A stretch of DNA of 64,000 nt from Desulfurellaceae bacterium bin18 (lineage in GTDB: Bacteria; Desulfobacterota; Binatia; Bin18): positions 1 to 64,000 of the forward strand of contig MPMI01000027.1 in assembly GCA_002238415.1 (NCBI GenBank). Direction: 5' to 3'. A model generated the notes under the pieces. The model was not told where the DNA came from, made no database searches, and was given only the letters and a program-made list of their open reading frames with translations. Below, one piece after another: positions 16,505 through 24,646 of this stretch; within the stretch, counting starts at the first letter, position 1, and the number at the start of each line of letters is the position of its first letter. The translations under genes and the position numbers were made by a program.

Positions 16505-16909
16505 CTAGGGTACGACAGCCATTGCCTCAACTTCGATCCGGACCTCATCCGAGACAAGCCGGGCTACTTGGACCGTGGCCGAGACCGGCGGCTCACTCGG
16601 CCAATACTCGTTCCGAACCTCTTGGATGGCCAACACATCGTCCATGTCTTGAATATAGACCGTCATTTTGACAACGTCGTTCAAGGTCGCACCGGCCTCG
16701 GCAAAGATCGCCCGCATCTGCTCAAAGATACGCCGTGTTTGCGCCTTCACATCGCCGGGGGCGACCGTATTCCCGTTTTCGTCTCGCGCAGTCATGCCCG
16801 TTGTAAAAACAAGGTCGTGCCCCGTAGGCACCTGGATCGCCTGCGCCCAAGGCCCGAACTCGCCTGGCCGCGACCAGAACGAGGTGTTCAGGATCTTCTT
16901 TGTGCTCAT
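16505..16909 (-). CDS. RidA-family deaminase
   Basis: A protein of 134 residues starting at MSTKKILNTSFWSRPG, chosen for GGGAGAG 6 bp upstream; a start at 16984 would add an unconserved tail. It has HDLVFTTGMTARDENG, QTRRIFEQMRAIFAEAG and VQVARLVSDEVRIEVEAMAV. R117 is in the position of the carboxylate-binding Arg of classic RidA, so deamination of a reactive enamine/imine is plausible. It is the first gene of the Hyu operon. The last gene of that operon is a second Rid protein in which the Arg is lost. Confidence 0.9.
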   Translation of the reverse strand: MSTKKILNTSFWSRPGEFGPWAQAIQVPTGHDLVFTTGMTARDENGNTVAPGDVKAQTRRIFEQMRAIFAEAGATLNDVVKMTVYIQDMDDVLAIQEVRNEYWPSEPPVSATVQVARLVSDEVRIEVEAMAVVP

Positions 16910-17130
16910 TGTTTCTCTCCCTGGTTCATCGGCGGTGTCCAGCACTTGAGACGCCGCACTCGTAACGCACCACTCCCGCGCCACCAGCCTGTATGGACCG
17001 ACATCTCCCCTCGCGCCTAAACCTTCTCTATTGGGATATCGGACATTTTCAGATTCGGCCGCATGGAATTAGTCAGTCAATGTGATGTACCACCCTCCGG
17101 AATCGAATTCGACGCTCACTGCGGCCATGT

Positions 17131-18174
17131 TCAGGTTCCGTTTATCACAGCTTCGGCCTGTCGAAGCTGATCCGTGACCCATCCGAAGTCCGGGGCCTCA
17201 CCGAGGATCATGCCCTGCATAGCTCGGTAGTCTTGTTCGATCACCGTGCGCAGTTCCGCTTGAGGAACCAGTCGCACCGATCCGGGAACCGCTTCTTCGA
17301 ACCGTTTCCAGGCCTGCCGGAACGCGACAAGGTTGTGGTTCCGAACCGCATCCAGCAGGTCGGTGTCGACCAAAGCCGACTGGCCGACTTCCGTCGCCGT
17401 GATCACCGCGACATCGTAGTAGTGACGCGAAACGCGGTCCTTATCAACCGGCAGGCGACCGTCATCCCGGTATCCGCAATGTGCGCCATGCAGGATCAGC
17501 AGCTTCTCCCAATAGGTGCGCTCGGGCGCGCTCACTCGAATGCCCGCCGAGGCGAACGACCAGTTCGGAAGCTCATCGGCGATGTAAGGCATAAGCGTGC
17601 AGTGTACGCAGGGGTCAAGCGCCGACTTGGCCCCCGCCTCGATCTTCACTCGTGGGGCCACATACGTGACGCCACCGCTGGGATAGAAGGTGGGGTACTC
17701 GATGAAGAGCGTCTGTCCATCAACATCGCCCTCATCCGGAACAACCTGACAGCCGGTGGAGAGTTCCTCGATCCGACTCGCCAGAACGGTCCGCAGGTCT
17801 CCACGAATATATCCGCTGCACGCCGCCCCGAGTTCCTTGAACAGCGCGGCCCGTTTCTTGTTCGACAGGTGGCTCGCTGCGGTCGGGTCGCGCTCCCCTT
17901 CGAAGCCCAGACCGTCGCGGAACACCACGAGATCGATGTCCTCCGAAAAGCGTTTGATGAGCCCGAAGGCCTTGGACAGCGACGTCCCGCCCTTGAAGAG
18001 TAGCTTCGGATGCCCCTCCGGCCGGCGGTTGAACAGCGCGTCGAGCACCAGGCAGACCCAGAAGTCCTTCTCAACGTAGCCCGGCAACGTATCGAGGCGA
18101 GCTGCCGCCGCTTCGAAGACATCGCGCCTGTCCTGCTCTGGCAGGGCAAGGAACGATTCAAAGCCACCGGTCAT
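17131..18174 (-). CDS. abiEii: AbiEii-type nucleotidyltransferase toxin
   Basis: A 347-residue type IV toxin of the AbiEii/AbiGii family (PF08843). The canonical motif KGGTSLSKAFGLIKRFSEDIDLV is at residues 61-83, with the metal-binding Asp pair at D79 and D81. Later blocks ERTYWEKLLILHGAH and KDRVSRHYYDV are also standard. The Salmonella/lactococcal relatives and MenT toxins transfer nucleotides to targets such as tRNA. Its ATG overlaps the antitoxin stop codon by ATGA when the antitoxin reading frame is corrected. The toxin frame is intact while the antitoxin frame is not, so either the sequence has an error or the toxin is inactive or silenced. Confidence 0.95.
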   Translation of the reverse strand: MTGGFESFLALPEQDRRDVFEAAAARLDTLPGYVEKDFWVCLVLDALFNRRPEGHPKLLFKGGTSLSKAFGLIKRFSEDIDLVVFRDGLGFEGERDPTAASHLSNKKRAALFKELGAACSGYIRGDLRTVLASRIEELSTGCQVVPDEGDVDGQTLFIEYPTFYPSGGVTYVAPRVKIEAGAKSALDPCVHCTLMPYIADELPNWSFASAGIRVSAPERTYWEKLLILHGAHCGYRDDGRLPVDKDRVSRHYYDVAVITATEVGQSALVDTDLLDAVRNHNLVAFRQAWKRFEEAVPGSVRLVPQAELRTVIEQDYRAMQGMILGEAPDFGWVTDQLRQAEAVINGT

Positions 18175-18879
18175 ACAGCAACGGCCTGATCACTCGCTAT
18201 GCTGCGCGCTAGCGGCAATGCCCAACCGGGCAGATCTCGGCTGTTGTGCAACAAGTTGAGCTTCACGTCGTCGGGAAGATGACGATTCAGCGTCGAGACG
18301 ACCTCTCCGTCCGCAGCCGCGCGGGGACCCAGCCAACGCAGGGCCTGAACCACCGCCGCGGCGGGGCGTCCCCCCCCCCCGCCGACGCCCGCACCCCGCC
18401 GCCGCGCGGGGCCCCAGCCAACGCAGGGCCTGAACCACCGGCGCGGCGGGTCTTCCCGCCCACTGCATGACGCTCGGACCCGCATGCCGGAACCGGACAG
18501 TCCTTCCGTCGATCTTGAGCGTCCTCGAGTGGCCGTCCGTCACGTAGCTGACCTTCGCGGGCACGGCATTGGTGAGGCCAAGCTGATTCGCGGCTACCAA
18601 GCCATCCGGCATGATCCGCACACCGTCCCGTCGTGCCAGCGCTGCAATGGCGGCATCCAGATCGACAGGCGCTGGCCGATTCAGCACGTTGCTGATCCGG
18701 GGCATGTCGTACAAGCCGTGGCCCACCCGGCGCAGCCGTCCCGCCTTGACGAGACGAGACAAAGCCTGGTCGATGGCCTCGCGGCTGCCGAGGTCCAGGA
18801 AGTCTCTGGGCGTGCACACCCAGCTTCCGCTATCGTGGGCGGACACCCTTTGCCTGATCTTGTCGGCGATTCCAGTCAT
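18171..18879 (-). pseudogene. abiEi: AbiEi-type antitoxin, frameshifted
   Basis: The N-terminal part reads IADKIRQRVSAHDSGSWVCTPRDFLDL, a winged-helix domain with QALSRLVKAGRLRRVGHGLYD, then VAANQLGLTNAVPAKVSYVTDG: a standard AbiEi/DUF6088 antitoxin. After PVVQALRWLGPRAAA the frame breaks into Arg/Gly-rich junk. The expected C-terminus (DGEVVSTLNRHLPDDVKLNLL, ending SDQAVAV) lies in another frame and stops at 18171, overlapping the toxin ATG. An 85-bp near-duplication, which is not a multiple of three, explains the break; removing it restores about 207 residues. It may be a true mutation or an assembly fault. Confidence 0.85.
18311..18452. repeat. 85-bp-period duplication with C11 tract
   Basis: Two copies of about 55 bp, around 18313-18367 and 18398-18452, differ at only a few bases and lie 85 bp apart. 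Each holds CCAGCCAACGCAGGGCCTGA. Between them is a run of 11 C (18370-18380) and very GC-rich sequence. The event lies inside the AbiEi antitoxin and shifts its frame. Confidence 0.85.
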
Positions 18880-18928
18880 TGGATCACGTTCATTGCGTTC
18901 GGATGTCTCTTGGTGCGTGTGTCAGAAA

Positions 18929-18955
18929 TCTATACTATTTATCTTACTATATCAA
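18929..18955 (-). promoter_or_regulatory. Possible promoter of the AbiE operon
   Basis: On the minus strand TTGATA (18955-18950) and TATAGA (18934-18929) are spaced by 15 bp, 50 bp before the antitoxin ATG, in the only AT-rich stretch of this region. The spacing is short for sigma-70, so this is tentative. Confidence 0.3.
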
Positions 18956-19069
18956 GGATGCCGTCTTCCGGCGAGAGTTCCGGGTCAGCCCAGCCACGCC
19001 CAGAGTGACGAACGCCGGCTCACCGAGGCTTCCAGGTCCAGGCTGGGCAGGAAGCGGCCCCTGCTCCCG

Positions 19070-20881
19070 TTACTTGCCGAGCTGCTCGCGTAGCTCTCGC
19101 GTGGCCTCTTGGTCGATAGCGAGCGTTCCATCCTCGATACTACCGGTCAGGACAACTCCATACGCGACTCGTGCCTGCTCGACCGACACCCAGCGTTCAA
19201 GGACGTCACGACGGACATCTTCCGGATTACGCTCGGTCGGCGGACCATAACCGCCGCCGCCACAGTCCCGGTAGCGTATGAGCTCACCAGGCAGCAGGTC
19301 TCCGGTAAAGATGTTCGGCAACGGAATCTCGTTCCCGTCCCGGTCGATCTTCATTGCCCAGGCCTTACTGCCCGCCTGACCGCCCCGCACACCTTTGGCC
19401 GGAGTCTCGTAGCCTTCCATAGGAAAGGTACAGGTCACGGGGTCGCCTTTCGGACCGTATTCCGCTTCAATCGCAGGCGCGCCCCGAAACCGTCCCGGTC
19501 CACCACTGTCCTGGGCTAATTTTTCAGACTTTACGAACAACGGGTACTTCTGTTCGTCGATCTCAACGCTGTCCCGGTACAAGAGGCCCGAGATGACGGC
19601 AATACCGTAGGTCACCCAGCCGTCGCACACAGGAGAAGCCGGCCCGCCATTGCCCCCCAGGATGAGTTGGTTGACGTAGGCAGCACCGTTGCGCCGCGTG
19701 TCCGTACCCGAGATAACTGCATAGCCCGCGTTTTGGGCAACCCCGCCTTCCGCAGTGCCCCAGCCATCACCGAGTTCGGCAAAGGCCGACTGGGTGATGC
19801 CCACCAGCCGGTTGGCCGGATTCGTGGTCGCGAGTGAACAAGAATGCGGAAAGCGCGGAATACCGGCCACACACCCTTCTCGCAGCTTGACGTGTATACG
19901 CCGGAAGCTGCCGGCATTGTGGGGTACGTCAGGGTCCAACGCGCTAAAGATGCCTTGCATGACGCTCGATATCGAACATGCCTCCGACGAGTTCGCCCCG
20001 CCGGCAACGTTGTCCGGGTTGTCGCGGAGGTCGACTTCAATCCGACCATCCTGCGTATCGATAGCAATTGCGACCTTGAGCGGCAGGCCATCGGGCAGAC
20101 CTGGAAACGGGTCGTGCCGACCAGTCCCGATCACGTCGCCACTTGGCAGCTGCCGGATGGCGTGTATCATCCGCCGTTCCGAATAATCCAACCACTCGTG
20201 AACAAATGTCTTGATCGTCTCGGATCCGTACTTTGCGACAAGGTCCTGAATCTTGCGCTCACCAACCCGGGCCGCGCCTACCATCGCCAGATAGTCACCA
20301 TACCACTGCTCGGGAACGCGGATGCGCCGGCGACACAAGCGGATAATGTCTTCGACATCTGCGTAAGCGCGTTGAACGCGGACGCAGGGGAAGAGCAAGG
20401 CACCCTCTTCGTATACGTCGCGCGCAGCCGGCATATACGAGGTAGGCAAAGCGTTGCCGATATCGGACAGGTGGGCCTTCGCAACCGCCGTGAAAAGATG
20501 CTGTCCCTCGCAGAAAACCGGCACGAGGATGGTGTGATCTGCGGGATGGGAGTTCCCCAAGTATGGGTCGTTATGCAAAAAGGCATCGCCCTCGGCAAGA
20601 TCGGGATGCAGCTCGCACATGGCCCGGGCCTGAAGATGAGAGCCATAGATATGAGCCGGCAGCCCTTCCGCTGCGGCCAGGAGCTCGTGCGGGCCAGTAA
20701 CACTGGTTGTGATTGAGCACGAAAAATCACGCGCAATACTGATCGCGGCTGAGCGGCCGGCCCGGAGCAGGGTTTGGGTCATCTCACGCACGATCGCTTC
20801 AAATCGATTTGCCAGCACGGCGAGCAAGGTCGGATCAAGCGTTGTCTTCTGCACCTCTCGACTGTGTGTCTGCGCTGCCAT
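19070..20881 (-). CDS. Hydantoinase B/oxoprolinase-type subunit (HyuB-3)
   Basis: A HyuB-family protein of 603 residues from the ATG at 20881, which has AAAGG upstream; an ATG at 20899 would add six residues. Key blocks are EGDAFLHNDPYLGNSHPADHT, AKAHLSDIGNALPTSY, GRIEVDLRDNPDNVAGGANSSE, and the end RYRDCGGGGYGPPTERNP. The Asp-rich and GGGG motifs are intact. The expected Gly-Gly after 'NDPY' is LGNSH, a sub-family variation. It follows HyuA-2 by a short gap, forming a two-gene unit separate from the RidA-flanked operon. Confidence 0.93.
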   Translation of the reverse strand: MAAQTHSREVQKTTLDPTLLAVLANRFEAIVREMTQTLLRAGRSAAISIARDFSCSITTSVTGPHELLAAAEGLPAHIYGSHLQARAMCELHPDLAEGDAFLHNDPYLGNSHPADHTILVPVFCEGQHLFTAVAKAHLSDIGNALPTSYMPAARDVYEEGALLFPCVRVQRAYADVEDIIRLCRRRIRVPEQWYGDYLAMVGAARVGERKIQDLVAKYGSETIKTFVHEWLDYSERRMIHAIRQLPSGDVIGTGRHDPFPGLPDGLPLKVAIAIDTQDGRIEVDLRDNPDNVAGGANSSEACSISSVMQGIFSALDPDVPHNAGSFRRIHVKLREGCVAGIPRFPHSCSLATTNPANRLVGITQSAFAELGDGWGTAEGGVAQNAGYAVISGTDTRRNGAAYVNQLILGGNGGPASPVCDGWVTYGIAVISGLLYRDSVEIDEQKYPLFVKSEKLAQDSGGPGRFRGAPAIEAEYGPKGDPVTCTFPMEGYETPAKGVRGGQAGSKAWAMKIDRDGNEIPLPNIFTGDLLPGELIRYRDCGGGGYGPPTERNPEDVRRDVLERWVSVEQARVAYGVVLTGSIEDGTLAIDQEATRELREQLGK

Positions 20882-20906
20882 CCGTACTGCCTTTCTCATA
20901 CGTCAG

Positions 20907-22988
20907 TCAGGGTATGCTGATGAGATAGTTATTAAGCGGCGCCACCTGGGCGACGCTGTGTGGGTAGAGCACTATCGTAGTCGTTGGCTCCTCGATGATG
21001 GCTGGTCCGTGGAGCTGCATGCCGGGCTCAAGCGTTGATCCCAAGTACAGCGGAGTATCAGTTCGACCCTGACCCGCGAAATGCACACTCCGGTGCGCAT
21101 GTGGTATTGCCCCCCGCGGTGTGTCCTGCGCAGGCGGACGGTCTGGTTGAATCCGATCCAGGAGCCCGGTCAAACGGCCCTTCCAGTACAGGCACTCGAC
21201 CTCGGCCCCTTCTTCCTTGACAGCAAAAACTCGCTCATGCACCCGATGGAAGCCCTGGACCAGGGCTGCAACGTCGGGCGGCCCATCAAAGCTGTCCTTT
21301 TTCAAGGGAATCTCAAGTTCCCATACCTGAGTGGGGTAGCGGGCTTCAACAAAGAAGTCCCGCTTAAAATTGTGGAGGCCCCGCCCCCGCAGCTCCGACT
21401 CAAGTGTATCCATTTCGGCGTGCAGGGACTGTAAGGCCTCATTCACCTCGGTGTAGGCGAAATCGTCCGTCACAGCCAGTCTACTCAGACTGAACTCAGC
21501 GACAATGTCCGAGTACTGTGCGCCGCAGGCGCTGAGCGCACTCGCGGTCCGGGGGATGAGCACCTGAGGGCAGCCCAGGGCTTGGGCAATAGCAACAATG
21601 TTCAGTCCTGCGGCTCCTCCACCAGCGACAAGCAGTGTCTCGCGCGGGTCAATACCTTCGTTCACCGAGATCTCCTGGATCGCCTGCACCATGGCCTCAC
21701 CGGCAATAGTCAGAATAGCCTGTGCGGCTTGGTCGATGGTCTGCTCCAGCGGCTCGGCAATGGTTCCAACGGCTCGCCGCGCGGCTTCCATATCCAGTTG
21801 CATCTGTCCTCCCAGGAAGTAGGCGGGGTTCAAGTAGCCAAGCACCAGGGCCGCATCCGTGACAGTCGGCCGTGTTCCCCCCCGTCCGTAGCAGGCCGGG
21901 CCAGGCTCAGCGCCTGCACTGTGGGGGCCAATACGGAGCAGACCACCGGGGTCGATCCAGGCGATCGAGCCGCCGCCTGCGCCAATGCTCCGGACATCAA
22001 CGGACGAGAGGCCGGTCATGTGTCCAACCCACTGACCACCGAGCCAGGTTTCACGCGTAGCCTTTACAAGGTTGTCCCGCACCAGACTGACGTCGAAGCT
22101 CGTCCCACCCGTATCACACGTGATGACATCTCGGCTGCCAACTTCAGCCTGCGCGTAATGCAGCGCAGCTACCGGCGCAAGCGCGGGACCCGAGCGAACG
22201 GTATTAATAGGACGCTCCGCCAGCTCCTGAATGTGCATGACGCCACCGGACGATGTTGCGCCGAGAATCTCGCCACGAAAGCCGGCGCTACTCACATCCT
22301 GGGCAATCTCACGCAGATGGTGCTGCATGAGCGGTTTGAGTGAGGCATCGATGACTGTTGCCGATGCCCGACGATATTCACGAATAATCGGATTGAGCCG
22401 GGATGAGAGCGTGTAGGCGACCCCGGGCAGTTCCTCCTCAATCAACCCGCCCAGAGTCGCCTCGTGGGCCGGGTTGACAATGGACCACACCAGACAGACA
22501 CCAATCGCCTCAATGTGGTGCGCACGGAGGCGCTTGAGAACACTGCGCGCGTGCTCCACATCGAGCGGGACAACAACCTCTCCCTCCGCATTCACCCGCT
22601 CCCGTATTTCAAAGGTGAGACGCCGCGGGACATAGGGCTCCGGGTAGGGTGCAGTGAAGTCATAGGCATTGGTCTTGCCGCCCTCGCGTAGCACCAGAAT
22701 GTCAGGAAAGCCCTCAGTTGTCAGAAATGCAGTCTTGCCGGTCTTCCCCTCGACCACGGCGTTCGTCGCGGTGGTCGTCCCATAGATAAAGAGGTCGGCC
22801 TGGCTGAGAAGGGTGGACACATCGGGCTCGCCAAGCTGCTGGGCCGCGACTGTAAGGCCCTGCTCCACACCGTGAAAGATCCGCTCTCGGGTAGTGAGGC
22901 CCTTCCCGATCGTCATGCGCCCCGTGTTGTCAGCGACAACAACATCGGTAAACGTGCCGCCAACGTCGATGGCAATGCGATAGCCCAT
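20907..22988 (-). CDS. Hydantoinase A/oxoprolinase-type subunit (HyuA-2)
   Basis: A 693-residue protein from the ATG for MGYRIAIDVGGTFTDVVVAD (a TTG start would add four residues). It shows the ATPase strand IYGTTTATNAVVEGKTGKTAF, then CDTGGTSFDVSLV, GAGGGSIAWIDPG and GPACYGRGGTRPTVTDAALVLG. It is a paralogue of the protein at 14370-16436 but pairs with only one HyuB and has no RidA. Function is ATP-dependent amide or carbonyl activation; the substrate is unknown. Confidence 0.93.
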   Translation of the reverse strand: MGYRIAIDVGGTFTDVVVADNTGRMTIGKGLTTRERIFHGVEQGLTVAAQQLGEPDVSTLLSQADLFIYGTTTATNAVVEGKTGKTAFLTTEGFPDILVLREGGKTNAYDFTAPYPEPYVPRRLTFEIRERVNAEGEVVVPLDVEHARSVLKRLRAHHIEAIGVCLVWSIVNPAHEATLGGLIEEELPGVAYTLSSRLNPIIREYRRASATVIDASLKPLMQHHLREIAQDVSSAGFRGEILGATSSGGVMHIQELAERPINTVRSGPALAPVAALHYAQAEVGSRDVITCDTGGTSFDVSLVRDNLVKATRETWLGGQWVGHMTGLSSVDVRSIGAGGGSIAWIDPGGLLRIGPHSAGAEPGPACYGRGGTRPTVTDAALVLGYLNPAYFLGGQMQLDMEAARRAVGTIAEPLEQTIDQAAQAILTIAGEAMVQAIQEISVNEGIDPRETLLVAGGGAAGLNIVAIAQALGCPQVLIPRTASALSACGAQYSDIVAEFSLSRLAVTDDFAYTEVNEALQSLHAEMDTLESELRGRGLHNFKRDFFVEARYPTQVWELEIPLKKDSFDGPPDVAALVQGFHRVHERVFAVKEEGAEVECLYWKGRLTGLLDRIQPDRPPAQDTPRGAIPHAHRSVHFAGQGRTDTPLYLGSTLEPGMQLHGPAIIEEPTTTIVLYPHSVAQVAPLNNYLISIP

Positions 22989-23120
22989 GAACAACCCCAA
23001 ACGATGCTGAGCTGAAATGCCGGATAAGTCCGGGCATTATACTCTCAGTCTTCCAGATATCCAGCTCTCCCTGCATATCTCACTGTTTTTGGTAAGGTAC
23101 GGCTTTCTGGTTTGGCTATC

Positions 23121-23234
23121 GTGACTATCTTCACCGAATCTATCGTCGAAGACGCCACCTTGGCTTGGCTCGAAAGCCGCGGCTGGAGTATCGCTCACAG
23201 TTCCGATATCGCTTGGTATACGCGGTCCGCTTGA
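23121..23234 (+). pseudogene. hsdR N-terminal remnant
   Basis: From GTG 23121 the frame reads [21 protein letters not shown], then [11 protein letters not shown] and a stop after 37 codons. 'FTESxVEDAxLAWLExLG....HGxDIA' is the N-terminus of type I restriction endonuclease R subunits (normally about 1000 residues). Only this piece remains. A second, independently decayed copy of the same start lies at 23996. Confidence 0.72.
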
Positions 23235-23255
23235 AGTGAGGCCAACAGGGTCATA

Positions 23256-23648
23256 TCACGCGGCAAGAACGTTGATATCTCGACACTCGATCAGGCGCTG
23301 GTCCGCCGTGACAAGGGTCAGATCGAATGTCTTTGCAGTGGCGGCGATGAGACGGTCCGCGGGGTCGCGCTGCGGAAGAGTGATGGACGCGCTCACCAGC
23401 ACCACATCCATCGTTAGAGGGATCTCTGAGACCGGACTTTCGGACATTGCCTTGCGCAACCATCTCGGCCCGTCCGGTTCCAGGACGAGCCGCCCCCGCT
23501 CGGCCAGCAGCAGAGTCTCCCACAAGCTGATAGACGCAAGGCGCAGCGCCGTCCCTCGCGCGGTTAGGATGCGACGCAGTGAGGTTGAGAGCCTGTCCGG
23601 TTCGAGCAGACTCCAGAGCCAAATATGCGTATCAAGAAGCAACGACAT
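23256..23648 (-). CDS. VapC-type PIN-domain toxin
   Basis: A 130-residue PIN ribonuclease: MSLLLDTHIWLWSLLEPDRL with D6, Glu in SISLWETLLL, DPADRLIAATA, and a last Asp in LVTADQRLIE. This sub-type usually pairs with a Phd/YefM antitoxin, which is encoded directly upstream with no gap (TAA then ATG). The module lies between two hsdR fragments, as if it entered or outlived a restriction locus. Confidence 0.92.
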   Translation of the reverse strand: MSLLLDTHIWLWSLLEPDRLSTSLRRILTARGTALRLASISLWETLLLAERGRLVLEPDGPRWLRKAMSESPVSEIPLTMDVVLVSASITLPQRDPADRLIAATAKTFDLTLVTADQRLIECRDINVLAA

Positions 23649-23909
23649 TTACGGGTTTGTCTTCTCAGGGATATCGACCAAAACCTCCCAGTCGCCCGGC
23701 GCGGCGGCGGGCTCGATGAGGTCGCTGATGATGGCGCCCCGTCTCCGCATGGCGCCCAACCAGGCGTCGGAGGGAGCCTTTGTCGGAGGGATGATCTCGG
23801 CGACCGGCTTGCCGAAACGAGTTATCAGGACCGGCTGTCCCGTTCTGCCAACACGGTCAAGGACGGCTAGGCATGTGGCCTTGAATTTTGAAATCTGAAT
23901 TTCCTCCAT
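23649..23909 (-). CDS. Phd/YefM-type antitoxin
   Basis: An 86-residue protein starting at MEEIQISKFKATCLAVLDRV. The block QPVLITRFGKPVAEIIPP is typical of Phd/YefM antitoxins: an N-terminal DNA-binding and dimer domain, then a toxin-binding tail (DWEVLVDIPEKTNP). There is no ribosome binding site near the ATG. Two palindromes directly upstream are likely its operator. Confidence 0.87.
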   Translation of the reverse strand: MEEIQISKFKATCLAVLDRVGRTGQPVLITRFGKPVAEIIPPTKAPSDAWLGAMRRRGAIISDLIEPAAAPGDWEVLVDIPEKTNP

Positions 23910-23919
23910 GATCGAATCG

Positions 23920-23942
23920 TACCATGGTATCAGACCATGGTC
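23920..23942. promoter_or_regulatory. Twin ACCATGGT palindromes, likely Phd operator
   Basis: TACCATGGTA at 23920-23929 and GACCATGGTC at 23933-23942 share an 8-bp palindromic core with centres 13 bp apart, 11 bp before the antitoxin ATG. Phd-family antitoxins cover paired palindromes to repress their own operon; the assignment is by position. Confidence 0.5.
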
Positions 23943-23995
23943 TATTCCTTCGGTCATCAGAGAATGCTGCATCATGAGGACAGGCTGAAAACACG

Positions 23996-24139
23996 ATCGG
24001 ATTTGTCGAATCCACCGTCGAAGATGCCGCCCTGACTTGGCTCGAAAGCCTCGGCAGAAACATCGCCCAGGACATCGTCGTCCACTTTGAGCAGCGCCTG
24101 GAAGCCCGCACTCCCAGGGGAGGAAGCCCGCCCTCCTAG
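23996..24139 (+). pseudogene. hsdR remnant with internal deletion
   Basis: The open frame reads IGFVESTVEDAALTWLESLG and passes straight into RNIAQDIVVHFEQRLEA before ending in repeat sequence. The first part is the HsdR N-terminus. The second matches the segment before the 'KAMIVCMSRR' helicase motif, several hundred residues further on in intact HsdR. The piece therefore records a large in-frame deletion. No start codon is visible. Confidence 0.65.
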
Positions 24140-24646
24140 AGCGCCACCCCACCCCTCGTGCGCCACCCCACCCCAGCGGGGCGCGTTTTTGATCCCCTCA
24201 TTGGACGTGTGATGCATATTGTGGCGTGAGCCTCCCAGGGCCGGGCCGGCCGGGGGAAGGGCAACCACAGGGGGTTGCCCCTACGAGGCATATGCCCGCT
24301 CCCCTGGCGGGCTGAGAGCCCGCCCTCCTGGAGTCCCACCCCGCCGAGGACCCACGAAATACTAGGCAGCACACGTCAAGCGGGGATGGCGCGTTCCCTG
24401 CGCCGGCGTCCGTCGGACTGGCGGGCCGTGAGCCCCGGCGAGAGAGCCTGTCCTGAGCGTACTTCGACTTCGCCCCTGTGGGGCTGCGCTCAGTACGAAC
24501 GGAGGTGAAGGGCATGTCCTAAGCGGAGCGAAGAGAGTTGGGAATAAGCAAACTGAACTACAATCGGGTTTGAAGTCACCCCTCGCCTTGACCTCCAAAT
24601 ATAAACACGCGATGGTGCGAGAACTGACACAGTGGGAGGGAACCCC
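24140..24646. other. Intergenic repeat-rich spacer
   Basis: No credible gene is seen in about 500 bp. It holds two pieces ending in AGCCCGCCCTCCT (near 24126 and 24314), a REP-like element at 24253-24287, and GC-rich low-complexity sequence up to the xanthine-dehydrogenase-type gene. Promoter elements are not clear. Confidence 0.6.
24253..24287. repeat. GGGCAACC/GGTTGCCC dispersed palindrome
   Basis: GGGCAACC and GGTTGCCC arms around ACAGGG, followed by CCTACGAG. The same element recurs at 51981-52014, 27 kb away, which marks a dispersed repeat family of this genome. Confidence 0.75.

Noticed and set aside
18370-18380. Poly-C tract as proven phase variation
   Set aside because: It sits in an 85-bp near-duplication that could be an assembly artefact; slippage alone does not explain the frame loss.
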